From assembly GCA_019914995.1 (NCBI GenBank), contig CM034129.1:2741725-2805724 (forward strand): a stretch of 64,000 bases of DNA, in the 5' to 3' direction. A model generated the notes under the pieces. The model saw nothing but the letters and a program-made list of their open reading frames with translations, made no database searches and was not told the DNA's origin. Below, in pieces: positions 51,754 to 63,061 of the stretch. Every line of letters starts with the position of its first letter. The stretch's first letter is position 1. The translations under genes were made by a program, and so were the position numbers. Origin of the DNA: Acanthochlamys bracteata. Taxonomy: Eukaryota; Streptophyta; Magnoliopsida; Pandanales; Velloziaceae.

Positions 51754-54118
51754 ATGGCTTCGGCCTCTACGGGGGTGGAGGCGGGGGTGGAGGCCTTGGA
51801 ACGGCAGAAGGAGCTGATTAGTAGCTGCACGGCGTTGTGGCGTAAGCTAACGGATCACTTCAGCAACATTCAGCAACGACTGCAAGCACGCGCTGATGCG
51901 CTTTGATCTGCTCAGGAAATTCCGTATGCTACAGCAGCTACTACTCTTGCTGCCCTCAATAACAAGACCTGTCAATCGACGCCTCTTTCGCTCTCGCGAA
52001 CTCTAAGCTAGTGCCAGCAATCAAATCATCAACCGAGGCTGCAGCAGTAGCAGCAGTAAAATCTAAAATCTCACGGAAAGGCATGGAGATCTCTGTGCTA
52101 AATGGTTACTGAAAATTTTCGATTTCCTGGTCAGCAGAAAGAAAGAGTCCGATCTGTTGCGCAATGAGCTGCCAAATGTCCTTGAACCTTCATCGACCCG
52201 CCGCTATGGATGCGATCGGGAGAGTTGTTCTGGTTGATAAGCGTGTGGTTAAAGGAAGCTATGATTATGGGTGGGCTGTTATTTTGGTTCTGGAGTGTTT
52301 GGTGCTTGTGCTGGCCGACCCGAATCCAGAACTGATGGTTACACCGGTGTTGAGGGAATGTGCGAAAGAGATGGCAACAGAGTGGAAAGAAGGAGAAAAG
52401 AGAGGCAGAATTGAAGCAACGAAACTAAGTGAGGTGCACAATTTCCTGCAGCATTTGCTTACATTTGGGATTGTTGAGAAGGAGGAGAAAGAGAGGAAGT
52501 TTTACAGGAATCTGAATGTTGGTTTTGCATGGTGAAAGTAGATGCCAAAGCTGGCCATGGAACTAGGTCTCAAAGACAAGACGACTGGTAATCAACAGTC
52601 CAATCTCTAGTTTGATACTCTGCACTCTGATTGTAATATGCATAAGCTTCTGCAAAAAGAAATCCTTACTTTTGCGGTGATTACTATCTGGCAGTTTCCA
52701 ACTATAGCTGTCTTTTAGAAGAAATGGAGATCTGAAATTTGTCAACCATATTTGGAATTTGAACTTAGGTAGTTCTTAAACTATGTTCATATTTAGCAGA
52801 CTGAATGCAAGGGGTCAGTGGAACGAGCCTAACCAGTTATCTAGGAGAGAACTTCCAAAATTCAGAGAATTGTGAGATCTACTACCAAAAACAAAATGCT
52901 GTAGGTAACTCCTGCTCTTCTTCTTTTGCTCTCTTCATCATCAGAGTATAGGGCGTAAATTTTAAAGATTGGTTCTAGAATCTGTTCTATAAGGAGGCCG
53001 AAAGATCTGATCTGATGATATCTTTTGATATTCCTTTCTTAGAGGTTATTAGCATATGTCTTTGTACTATATAAGACTGATTGGGGGACAGGCAGAGTGA
53101 TCCTTATTGCATTGGTTAGAGACACTTTTATTGAGCTCGTGCAAGGTTTTTTTTAGCTCATGTCTGCGTAGGATAGAGCTCAATGAGCTTTCCACTGTTC
53201 CATATTGGAATATACTTTGACAATCAATTTAATGCAAATGTGTGTTTGCAAATTCAGGCCATCGACCATTTATCATGTAATGTTTGTGAAGTTCTTTACT
53301 CAATAATGTAGTCCTTGGTGTTGACTCCACAAACTTAAATAACTGCTATTGGTGTCGATGTCTCTTTGATGGCTTGTGAAGGCATTTGAGGATATAGGCA
53401 GTAATATAAAAACAAGTGCGTAGATATTTCAATTTGTATGTGTATCTTTAAGACAGCAACTTGAAAATGGTTTGTGGCCCTGCTAATCCAGTACTTCATA
53501 TCATCTTTGTTGGGATATCACTTGCTATGTTTCTTTTTAACACTGTAAGTCAATAACCTTTATTGCTTCATACTCATACTCCCAGCCTTTACTGCCTTAG
53601 CCATCCTAGAGCATTGGAAGATGTGGCATAAAGATGTGTGCTTTGAAGTGTTTTCCATGTCTGGAGGAAAGCCAAAGCATAGAAGGCCTTCTACCTTTTA
53701 TGATATCTTTGTATGAAATTGTCGATATCTGGACTTGGATTTCTAATCTGTTAATTTGCAGGGAATAGAGTCTTCATGAGTTCTATGATAGTCTAGCCAT
53801 TGCTTTCTGCCTCCTTCCACCTTCATTTTGTAGCTGTTCTTCTTCTCTGTGTCCTTGGCTGCAGGTTGTTTGTTTTCTCATCCAGCTTAAGAGTAAAGCT
53901 CGAGTTTAGCCTTTAGTGATACTGTGGATGCATTCTGTGCTTTGGACATTGACTTCAAGAGTTTGTGAATTCTGAAGAAATCTTTGAAGAACTAGTTGAG
54001 AAGGAGCAGCAGCTGGATGCAATAAATTTTGCCTGTGACGCAGGGGTACAGGACAAGTTTCCTGCTGTTGTATTACTGAAATCTTATTTGAAAGAATTTA
54101 TATCTAGCTTAAGTTGAT
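51754..54118 (+). pseudogene. FRIGIDA-like protein relic
   Basis: The ATG at 51754 opens a frame with ELISSCTALWRKLTDHFSNI, matching the N-terminal coiled-coil start of FRIGIDA-like proteins. A TGA (likely from CGA) follows at 51904. Later pieces, with frame changes, read LCAKWLLKIFDFLVSRKKES then DLLRNELP, then from about 52200 VLVDKRVVKGSYDYGWAVIL, KRGRIEATKLSEVHNFLQHL and LTFGIVEKEE, then KFYRNLNVGFAW, two stops around MPKLA, and finally at about 53975-54118 EELVEKEQQLDAINFACDAG then VQDKFPAVVLLKSYL. The order and an intron position are kept, but several stops and shifts break it, and nothing after the LKSYL helix is found. Intact relatives (about 520-560 residues) are nuclear proteins related to the flowering regulator FRIGIDA. 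Confidence 0.85.
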
Positions 54119-54971
54119 GATCTGCGACTGCAAGCATTATCATTATGAAGTAAAACTGTCACAGCTCTATATAATGCTTTCCTGCCCACCCCCAATTTTG
54201 ACTGCTTTTGGACGGGTTGTGGTCGATAATATAGCATCCGAGGCTAACTTCCCGATGATCTTTTATTTTGGATAAACAGAAGGCATGTCTGCAAAACATC
54301 CGGTCGAGGTAATCTTACTGTCTAGGACCATGATACGCAAACATGCACGTCTACTTACTAGTTTGCACCTTGAGTACTGCTTAGAGGAAGCTTGTCGCAA
54401 TGCTTGCGAAGTTTGCAGCTTTTTATGTCCAGAGCTAGTGAAATTAGATCCAGACTTGATTATATACTAAGTCTAGGATACATAAGTTTTGTTTTGATAC
54501 AGCTTATCTCTGCTAGATGGAGCAGGGCATGTGTGATATTGCGGGAACATATAGGAGAGTAGCGATGCACTCATAATAATGTTTGTCCATCCAACACTAA
54601 TGTGTAGCATATCCAAATTAAAACCCAGAAATCAACAACATAGACGTTCATAAACAACATTAAGCCCGACGTTCACCTATCAATCAACAAGAAAAATTGT
54701 TCCCATATCACTCTTTCTCTGTAGTCTGTAGAGAACTTACATCAAGATCATGGCTGCCTAAATCTTCACAATTAACCAGGAAAATCTCTTCCATAGAAAA
54801 ATTGATTACACCGCATACCGTGTATAAGGAAAACAGAACAGAGCACTAGCACCATTCAACCTCAACACACAACTAGCTAACTTGATCACATAGTACTCTG
54901 TAGATATACATCCAAAGAAAGGGTATTGAGGCCAAATTCTAGCACTTCAACCACAGTCTACTAACTTCAGC
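54119..54971. other. Intergenic DNA between the FRIGIDA-like relic and FdC1
   Basis: A 61-codon frame at 54285-54470 has no recognised similarity and is probably chance. The right part should contain the 3' UTR of the minus-strand ferredoxin gene. Confidence 0.5.
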
Positions 54972-55424
54972 TCAGTCATCAGACGTGGCTAGCTGTAGAG
55001 AGAGCAACTCATCTTCAGGAATAGTCCGTATAGTGCAGTAAGAGCGCGGGTAGGCAGCACAGAGAAGCGCATAACCCTGAGCAACGACATCATCACTGAG
55101 CATGCCTTCACTCTGGTCAACCTTGCCGCTGAGCAACTTCGCCGGACAAGTCATGCAGACACCGAGCTTACAGTCGTGTGGTACCTCAAGGCCTTCATCC
55201 AGTGCCCTAGACAGTATCGTTTCATCCGGTTCAATTTCAAGCGTTCTCTGTTCTCCCTGGTGCTCAATGGTTACCTTGTATGCAACAACCGTACCAGTTC
55301 CTCGATGTCGCCGATGCGGAAGCAGGAGGGGTTTAGGTTTGAAGAAGGAGAGGGTTTTTGGTAATTTGTAGTTTGTATTGAGTAAGGAGTCGGTAATGTT
55401 GGTGAAGCTGCCGCCGGTTGCCAT
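54972..55424 (-). CDS. FdC1: Plastid ferredoxin C1 (FdC1), 2Fe-2S
   Basis: An intronless gene of 150 residues starting at the ATG at 55424-55422; a frame nine bases longer would need a non-ATG start. Residues 1-48 form a Ser/Leu/Arg-rich plastid transit peptide. The plant-type ferredoxin domain covers about 49-140. Cluster ligands are Cys85, Cys90, Cys93 (DCKLGVCMTC) and Cys122 (LLCAAYP). The C-terminal extension after the last strand (EDELLSLQLATSDD) distinguishes FdC1 from classical photosynthetic ferredoxins. In Arabidopsis FdC1 accepts electrons at photosystem I under acceptor limitation but does not pass them efficiently to FNR. Length (154 in Arabidopsis) and lack of introns agree. Confidence 0.93.
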   Translation of the reverse strand: MATGGSFTNITDSLLNTNYKLPKTLSFFKPKPLLLPHRRHRGTGTVVAYKVTIEHQGEQRTLEIEPDETILSRALDEGLEVPHDCKLGVCMTCPAKLLSGKVDQSEGMLSDDVVAQGYALLCAAYPRSYCTIRTIPEDELLSLQLATSDD

Positions 55425-55756
55425 GCCAAGCAAGATGTTTGCAAGACTGAAGCTCGAAGATAAGATGAGGTCCGTGATTAACTAAAAGAGAAGTCGGCTC
55501 ATTAGGATCGCGTGTGGCCTAACTAACTAATTAATAGGCCCATTTAAGGACCAGTTTGTCACGTACGGTAAGTTTTGCCTTTTGGTAATTCTTTATTTTA
55601 ATTAATCTTTGTCGTAAAATTTACGCGACGCTGTTATTTTCGGACGACGTAAAAATATATAACGTTCCCAAATTTCGTTATATCCGTGGTCCGTGTTAGA
55701 TCTAACTCCCGTCCCCTTATAAATACTCCCTTGCCGAGAGACTGAGGAAAGAAGAT

Positions 55757-58715
55757 ATGGAGTTCATGGCGGTCCTGGGGAATGATCTGCGGGCACTCTC
55801 CGCCGAGGCCCTCTGCCGCCATCCCGCCGTCGAGGACGCCGCTGAGCACGCCCATTCGCAAGGTATGCGTTCTTCTCAGCATCCTCATCTCTCTCTCTCT
55901 CCTCTCTCTCTTTTGTTCGATCCACGTGTTCTGGGTTCTGTTAAGCTGATTCGCAATTCGAAGTTGAAATAGTGGAGTTAAACTGGATCTCTGAATTGGA
56001 GTTCGATCTATTGAGTTTACATGGATCTTCGAGATTTGAGCCAATGCGTGGGAATTCTATAGCTGCTAAAGTTTTCGTGCGTACTAGGTTCGGGTTGCAT
56101 GCGTTTGTTGGTCGAGATTTATGTAGCAAATACTGTGGAATTTTCTAGATCTCGTTTAACAAGGTTTACACGTACGTTTTCAGTTATTGACGTACTGCCT
56201 TTCTATGTATATCAAGCATGTTATACTGAGATGAGTAGTGATCACTGTTCTAGCTAAGGCGTGATGTTATATTAGTAAGTTTCTATAACAACTTTGTATT
56301 AGGATGAAGAATACAGAACAAACAGTTTTCTAGATGCAACGAAGCTTTTCACTGATAAGTTTTGTTTGAGAAACAAATTATAACAAGCTTTTACTTCCTT
56401 TTATACTCAAAAGTGCCAAGTACTTGGGTTTAATGGAAGTGCTTTTGGAGTTAAAACCACTGTAAGGTGGAATGAGTTTCATACTCAATTTTTTCTACAC
56501 TACAAAAGCTTGCAGCTGATGAGGTAGTTGCTATTCACTTCCATGGTTAATTCTGCACGTTTAGTCAACGCCACATCAGTCTCCTTCATGGTGGTTCTTT
56601 TGTATCTTAGGCAAGACACTCTGCTATCAGAATTCACTTCCAAAATCTTGGAAGTAATTGGCAAAAATTTTCTATATGCATGTGGGAGGATTGTCTTTGG
56701 GACTATATGTGTGTCCTGTTCTTGATCGAGTTATTCTCTTAGTAAGCTTGAGCCATTAAGAACTTTGCCAAAATCTTCCAAGTTGGCTTCCTTTTCTAAG
56801 TTTAATTATCAATGTATTCTGCAGGCAGCAACCTCATGAAGAGATGAACGGCAAGGGAAAGAACTTGGGCTTCGTGGAGGTCAAGCTGTTCATATGCTCA
56901 TACATCATAGGTTAAGGAACCTTCTGGCTGTAGTTCAAAGCTAACTTGGGAACGAACTTGTTCATTATAAAATCAAAACCCTCTCTTGTTACATCCCAGA
57001 ATTGATGACATAAAACTTTTAGTCGTAATACAGCTCTAAAGCAATGGGATGAAACAATTGTTTGGTCCGAGGTGGAATTACACGAATTTTATGATCTTTT
57101 TTCCCCTTTCTTCAGAGTTTAAAAAACTTTATGGCAGGTGGGCTTGTGGTTTTTAAGTTTCTCTGTAATATATGTGAATTCGGAAAGGTAACCTCTTCTA
57201 CTAATATTTGCTCTTCAGTGCAGGATGGGAGTCCTTGATGAACTTTGTTGCTGAAAGCATATCCAGTGGTAGTAAGGAAGTTGCTTTTGCTGCACAAAGC
57301 TGTTTGCAATGACTGTTGGTGCTCCTATCCTAAGGTATTAGTTTTATTTCTAAACTAGTTCTTTTTGTACAGTGTGGTAATGGTATAATGACCTCTGAAA
57401 ATGGCTTCAAGATCTGAATACTTTCCATGGCTAGTCTCTCATTGCTGTTTCTAGTGAATGCTTGTGTTAGTTTTGTTAACATTCAATGATCAATTTTTTG
57501 GTTGTATAAGGGAAGTATGCCAGTAGACTGTAGCTGAAATCCATGCTCAAAGTATATGAAGTTCTTTAAAAGCCACCAAAACATTGGAGCAATACAATAA
57601 ACAAGGTGAGACATGAGAGTTTGCAGAGTCTTAGTAAGGCAACCATTAATGATATTCGTGTATTTCTGTGTTTGCGTGCATTAAACAGAGTTCTGATCGT
57701 TGCTGCCTTCCAGGGGACCTTTATAACTTTATTGTCAAGGAGAACCAATGTTTTGCAATGTATGTATATGTTGCCGGTCGTTCTCTGTTTTGCAAATGAT
57801 GATTCTGTTAAGTTTTGCCATGATTTAAAAAATGCTGACCAGCTTCCATTTGTATATTTTTTCACCATGGTTTGGCATTATCTGTACCCCATGCTACCAT
57901 ACCTCTTGAAATTAGTTTCAGCATGCATGTAGAAATTATATCTGCGATTGGATTCAGCTTGACATGCGCATGGAAATATAGAAGCCTGCCTTGATGAACC
58001 TTAGGTTAATGTAGGTTCCCCTCATTGTTACATCTGTACATAGATTTTATACCTGATTTCTTGCTAAATCTATATTGCAGAGATCAATTGTACATTCTCG
58101 ATATCTGGAACATTCTGGTCCAACATGTTTGTGTTTAGGGGTAGATTCAACATCTAAAAATGGAGAAGCTGCTGAAATTCTCAGTTTCCATAGGTATCTA
58201 TCTCAAAGCCCAAGGTGGCTCAAATGAACAAAGAAACCTGCATGAGACTGCTGGGGAGATAAAAGGTCCATGGTCATTGTACTTTGGTGACCATTGCATA
58301 TAACTCTATAACACCACTCTGGCACATGACTAAAAACTAGGAATCCAATAGGCTTGCACTACATCATATGGGGCAATACAGATTCTATGGTTTCTTTAAC
58401 TTTCAACTTGATGTGTTATTCTGTTCATCTAACTTACCTCATTAATGAATTCTGGAAGTGTATCATGTCTCATTCTCATAGATAAAACATAGAGCTGCTT
58501 GTTGTTCAACTTCCCCAGTTTTGCTAAAGGTTGTTATATAGGGCAATCTTTAAATGATTGAGTGTACTATTTTCGATATGTGGGCCTCCTAATCATCTTC
58601 CTGCATTGTGGACAGTGTTTCTTCATGAACTTCTTATTTGCCTTCCAGGATATGAAATTTCAACGATTGGATTTGGTCAGATAGCTAGCAAGATGGAAGA
58701 TGATGTTGCTCTGAA
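55757..58715 (+). pseudogene. MON2-like (ARFGEF/SEC7-related trafficking protein) relic
   Basis: Exon 1 (55757-55862) reads MEFMAVLGNDLRALSAEALC then HPAVEDAAEHA, the N terminus of plant MON2-like proteins, with a TATAAATA box at 55718-55725 and a GT donor. The next conserved exons are missing. Later pieces of the same family appear in order: near 56825-56910 LRGGQAVHMLIHH and a donor; near 57012-57120 SRNTALKQWDETIV, then a shifted LHEFYDLFSPFF and a TAA; near 57224-57331 WESLMNFVAESISSGSKEVA then FAAQSCLQ and a TGA; and possibly 58573-58710 (LPALWTVFLHELLICLPGYE). Full-length MON2 is about 1600 residues and acts at the Golgi/endosome. What is left is a few percent of the gene. The 58.6-kb piece is the least certain. 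Confidence 0.75.
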
Positions 58716-59355
58716 ATCCTTTCAAGATAAGAATGATCTGGGAAGACTGACAACTAAAACCCAAAAAGAAAATAATAAAACAAACAAAAAAAAAAAGAGA
58801 GAGCAAGTGAAGTTCCAGTTGATGGAACTCATTTTCCATTGAGACAACCAGTGCTCCATTTCTACAGCCAAAACCAACTTCACCAAGTAGTTTTTTGGCA
58901 TTCACCTGCAATCATTTGTTGGGGGAAATGCTTATACCTGTTCTTTAATTGTTTGGTCTTGCCACAAGTAAAGTATTCAACTTCAAGCCTTATCTCAAGC
59001 CTTACTCTAAAGTTATTTAATTTTCTAAGGTACTTTTTGTTCTCTTTACGTTAAAAATTCAGAATTTATTGAGGTAACTAAATACTTGGAATAAACTCAG
59101 AATTTGCATCATCATTTTCAGACATAGCTTGTTTTTGTGAAATACGTATATACTCTTTCCTATGCATGTTTACGATTCGAGCCGTACAAGTGAAATTTTA
59201 CTCTGCCGAAACCAAAATAGTCCAAACAAGTTCTAAAAGATTGAACAGCTTGAGGCCGCTAATCTTTTGTTAGCATGTGCATACCTGTAGATTTTTTCAT
59301 GAGATCAGATGAGATCAGAGTTTAACCGACACAAGACTACCTAATGCATTTAGCA
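58716..59355. other. Intergenic DNA
   Basis: No gene was recognised between the MON2-like relic and the MITE copy that follows. Confidence 0.5.
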
Positions 59356-59640
59356 GTATTTTAAACGTTCGTAATTTTAATTTTTTTATCAAATTTTAAA
59401 TTTTTAATAATTAATATATTTTAATTATACAATAAATTCAAATTTTACTTTTATCTATAAAATTTTATTTTTAACTTTTTTTATTTACATATTTTTAATA
59501 TAATTATATTTTTTAATTTTTAATATATTTTTAAAATTTATTGAAACACAAATATTAAATTTTATTTCTATTTTATTTTTTAAAAAAATCTATTTTTTAT
59601 TTTTTATTTTACTAAACTCAATTATGAACAGTTAAGTATT
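59356..59640. mobile_element. MITE copy B, about 285 bp, same family as 26686-26958
   Basis: The left end TTTTAAACGTTCGTAATT and the inverted right end ACTTAACTGTTCATAATT match at 13 of 18 positions. The hexamer AGTATT occurs at both edges. Internal order follows copy A (ttttttatcaaattttaaat, tttcaat-like and tattgaaacacaaatatta blocks). No coding capacity. This copy is more A/T-decayed than copy A. Confidence 0.6.
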
Positions 59641-59939
59641 ACCTCTCACATTGCAGAAAGTACTAGCTAATCGAAAATGTTTTATAACAAAGCAAGTGAC
59701 ACAGCAATTCTTAGCTGGCACTGAGTTCTCTAGATCTACTTAAATCAATAAACTTGATAATAGTGACTGTATCTGCAAGCCTACAACCGACGTATATACA
59801 CGAAATACGTAGTAGGAGAGGCACAGCCAACTCAGATACCCAACCTGTTGGCTCAATTCACATATTATTATATAACGGTGTTGCCAGAGTGGACGACTAG
59901 AGCCTTCTCTAGTTCCAACAAAGTTTTCGATTGTATACA

Positions 59940-60000
59940 ACGTGTATTCTTCTTCAGTCAGCAACCCATCTTCTTTCTCCACGTATATTTCATACGTGTC
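59940..60000 (+). promoter_or_regulatory. ABRE-like ACGTG motifs upstream of the LEA gene
   Basis: ACGTGT at 59940-59945 and ACGTGTC at 59994-60000 lie about 240 and 185 bases before the LEA start codon. ACGTGTC is a classical ABA-responsive element core bound by ABI5/ABF bZIP factors, and paired ABREs are usual in seed LEA promoters. A CACGTAT motif near 59980 may also count. Function is inferred from motif and position. Confidence 0.5.
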
Positions 60001-60182
60001 CATTTCTCCATCAGTCCAAAATTAACATTTCTTTACTACCTTTCTCATACATAAGGCAGACTCGCCCATTTTCTTTCACATATCTATAGCGTCCAACAAG
60101 CACTCTTTTATTAGCAGCAGCAACAACGACAAAGAATTCCTTCTATTTTTTTCTTGTAAATTTCAGTTTCTTTACTATCACC

Positions 60183-61304
60183 ATGAGCCAAGAGCAACCA
60201 CAGAGGCCTCTTCACGTTGAGGAGAAGGAACAGAACCAGAACCTTTCTCCGCAGACCGCTCCTCACTTTGAGGAGAAGGAAGAGAACCAAAACCAGCAAC
60301 AGCATCAATCTTCCGCAGTTTCCAATAAAGAAGAGCAACAACTGCTATCCCGTGATGAAGAGAAGCAGAAACCTGAAGAACAGAATTCGGTAGAGAAGCC
60401 GCAAGAGATTGATGTCAAACCAGAAGAGTTACCCGAACAACAAGACGAGCCGATCAAATACGGCGATGTTTTCCCTGTGCGAGGACAGCTAGCCGATGAA
60501 GTCATCAAGCCTCAGGATGCAGCAATGATGCAGTCGGCTGAGAACCTTGTTCTTGGACAGACGCAGAAGGGCGGCATTGCTTCGGTCTTACAGTCTGCTG
60601 CCGACCGAAATGAGAAGGCTGGACATGTTAGCCATGATGAATCAAGCCCTCTTCCTGCTGATCGTGGTGTTTCTGTTGCTGAGACTGATGTGCCTGGAGC
60701 GAAAGTTATCACTGAATCCGTTGCTGGACAGGTAAATCATATCATTTTCTGATCTTGTAAAGAAATATTTTGTTGTATGAATCGCAAAACCTTAGCGATG
60801 TGGATCACTGGTGGAACTTTTGCTTTGTTGTATATCTAGGTCGTTGGCCAATTCGTGCAGCCAACTCCGCTTCCGACAGAAGCAGCAGACCTCGGTGTCG
60901 GTTCAGATCCATCGCTGATCACTATCGGTGAAGCTCTGGAAGCAACCGCTATGTCAGCAGCGGACAAACCAATCGACAAAAGCGACGCAGCAGCAATAAT
61001 GGCAGCAGAGAAGCGTGCGACAGGGCGAAGCACTGTGACACCCGGTAGCGTTGCGTCTGAAGCACAAGCTGCGGCTGATACCAACGAGAAAACGGAGAAC
61101 CACAAGGAGAAGACTACTCTGGGAGATGTATTGGCTGATGCAACTTTGAAGTTGCCTGCTGATAAGGTCGTCACCGTGGAAGATGCACAGAAGGTTATTA
61201 ATGCTGAGATCAGGAACGCTCATGATACCGGTGCTCATCCTGGTGGTGTTGCAGCTTCTGTAGCTGCTGCTGCCAGACTTAACCTCGGTGATGCGGCTGT
61301 GTAA
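60183..61304 (+). CDS. Late embryogenesis abundant protein D-34 (seed maturation protein, SMP family)
   Basis: Two exons, 60183-60731 and 60840-61304, joined at a canonical GT-AG intron of 108 bases, encode 337 residues. The first 90 residues are a Gln/Glu/Lys-rich, repeat-like hydrophilic region (EEKEQNQN and EEKEENQN variants), longer than usual. Three SMP domains follow at about 91-145 (KYGDVFPVRGQLADEVIKPQ), 208-262 (TIGEALEATAMSAADKPIDK) and 275-333 (TTLGDVLADATLKLPADKVV). These proteins accumulate late in seed development and protect cells during drying; Arabidopsis relatives are At3g22490/At3g22500 (from memory). The ABRE motifs upstream fit ABA control. The start context ACCATGAG is good. 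Confidence 0.93.
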
Positions 61305-62156
61305 GTTTAGACGATTGATGTATTTTCTCATTGTCTGTGTTTTGCCAAGAGTATAAAGCTTTCCAAAGTTCTTTTTGTTTTGCTGCCGTAGATGTATATA
61401 TGTATCTATGAGTGGTATAATAAAGTAAATCTTTTGTGTGATATGTGCATGATGTTTATGTTTGTAGAATGCTTTTAATTCTAACGGCGTATATGTACGA
61501 GTGGTATTATAGATAGATCGTTCATGGTATGTTACGTCTATAATCTGCTTTTGATAATTGTTAATGCTGCGAGATTGATAAAATGGCTCAAGGAGAGTGC
61601 TCTATTCTGGATCGAAGATTGAAACCATGGACACTCGACTCTCATTCAATTGAAAAGGAGGTATGTCGAGTTTGTAAACAAACAGAAGACATAAGGACCT
61701 TTCTAAAAGACCTGGGCAGTGTCTGTGAAATCTGTTGTATTCTCGTAGACAAGACGGATAAGGATTAATTTTATGTTACTATCTAAACGATCAACTGAAA
61801 TGAACATCGGTTTTGTACCATAGCTCAAAACTCAGTTCCTGACCAAACCGTTGGTGCAGGGAGAAGGGCAAAATTAGTAGATCACTCGGTAACGTTTGGA
61901 TCTAAGCTCATTGCGGCACACAAAATGCAGCGATTCAGAATATTGCACACAAAACAGAAGATAACCTCATCCGGTAGGATGATATTAAGATAAAGCATCC
62001 TTACGCCAACAACATACACCAAAACGTGTTGACAGATGTACAAATACTTCATTGCTATATAATATACGTTAAGGCAACCTGAACATCTGGAAGCATCTTC
62101 TTATTTATATACAAGAGACAAGCCTCATCTATAGCACCAGGTTGGCTCTGGGCTCT
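61305..62156. other. Convergent 3' flanks of the LEA and glyoxalase-like genes
   Basis: No certain gene. A 61-codon ATG frame at 61583-61768 with two CxxC pairs is discussed as a finding. The rest should be the two 3' UTRs. Confidence 0.5.
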
Positions 62157-63061
62157 TCACATCTTAGGCGCATCCCAATTCCCCACTTCTAAGCCGTTAC
62201 CTGCATACACAAAGTACATATCTGAGAGTGTACCAGGGCAAGAAACTAGAATGCCAATGCAGCACCACCCGCTGGATAGGTGCTCTTACTGTGAATCGCG
62301 AAGTCTAAACCATAAGTTGACGGTAACTGCAAAACTGCTGAAGTGAAGACGTAGGATAGACGGAACGTCTTTAATTCTACTACACAGTTCTTCATTAGTT
62401 CTTTTGTTCCTCACCTTCCAAACCCATTAGTTAAAAGCAAAGTAGTCAAACTGTTAGCCTCTACCTACTAAGATCGAGCTTGTTGTAGGTATCTTGGATA
62501 AAAAGAGTGAAATTTTCTAAAGAAATGAAACACAAGTTTAAGAACAAAACAGCTTTCAAAGGTAATTGGTATAGTATTACCATCAGGATCAAAGAAGAAG
62601 GCTTGCTTGGTCTTGCCACCAGGCTGAGTTTTCTCATGAACTTCAATCCCTCTCTCCTTCAACTTCCCTATAAAAGCATCGTAGTCTTCAACGGCGAACG
62701 AGAGATGGTGTCCACGTGGCAGTCCAGAAGGGTCTCTAACTCCTGGCCGTATAGCTCGGTGCGGTCCTTCCGGTAACATTGACTGTGGGTCCCGCTCGAT
62801 GAGGTGGAGCGAGAACGCCGGCGGCAAACGAAGCCACACGACTTCCAAGTTCCCAAACTCCGGGGTCTCCAGTTTCTCAAACCCAAACACCTTGAGATCG
62901 AAAACAAAACAAACACAGATGCCGAAATCATTCAGAGAGTGGTAAATTAGAATATAATAAAGGGCGGTAGTGGAAACAAAGCTTACTTCATGGTAGAAGG
63001 CGGTGAGCCGCTTGACATCGGGAGTCTCACGGGCGATGTGGTGAAGATTCACGGAAGCCAT
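62157..63061 (-). CDS. Glyoxalase I-like / VOC-superfamily protein
   Basis: Three exons (minus): 63061-62987, 62890-62581 and 62200-62157, giving 142 residues. The last exon is only 44 bases and supplies NGLEVGNWDAPKM after a split glycine codon; reading through the second intron would give a false longer tail. The single VOC fold has candidate metal ligands at His8 (LHHIAR), Glu57 (HLIERDP), His86/87 (RGHHLSF) and Glu133 (GNGLEV), the usual H/E-H/E set. FFFDPDGNG is the family signature. Plant relatives are the short lactoylglutathione lyase-like proteins of about 135-175 residues, of which some lack measurable glyoxalase I activity. Substrate is therefore uncertain. No targeting peptide is visible. 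Confidence 0.9.

Noticed and set aside
54285..54470. 61-codon frame after the FRIGIDA-like relic as the lost C terminus of that gene
   Set aside because: The residues do not fit the FRIGIDA-like C-terminal region, so I treat it as chance.
55425..55433. Nine-base longer start for FdC1
   Set aside because: It would begin at TTG; the ATG at 55424 matches the family start.
62468..63061. 197-codon single-exon version of the glyoxalase-like gene
   Set aside because: It reads through two introns; splice sites and the conserved NGLEV end show the three-exon, 142-residue model.
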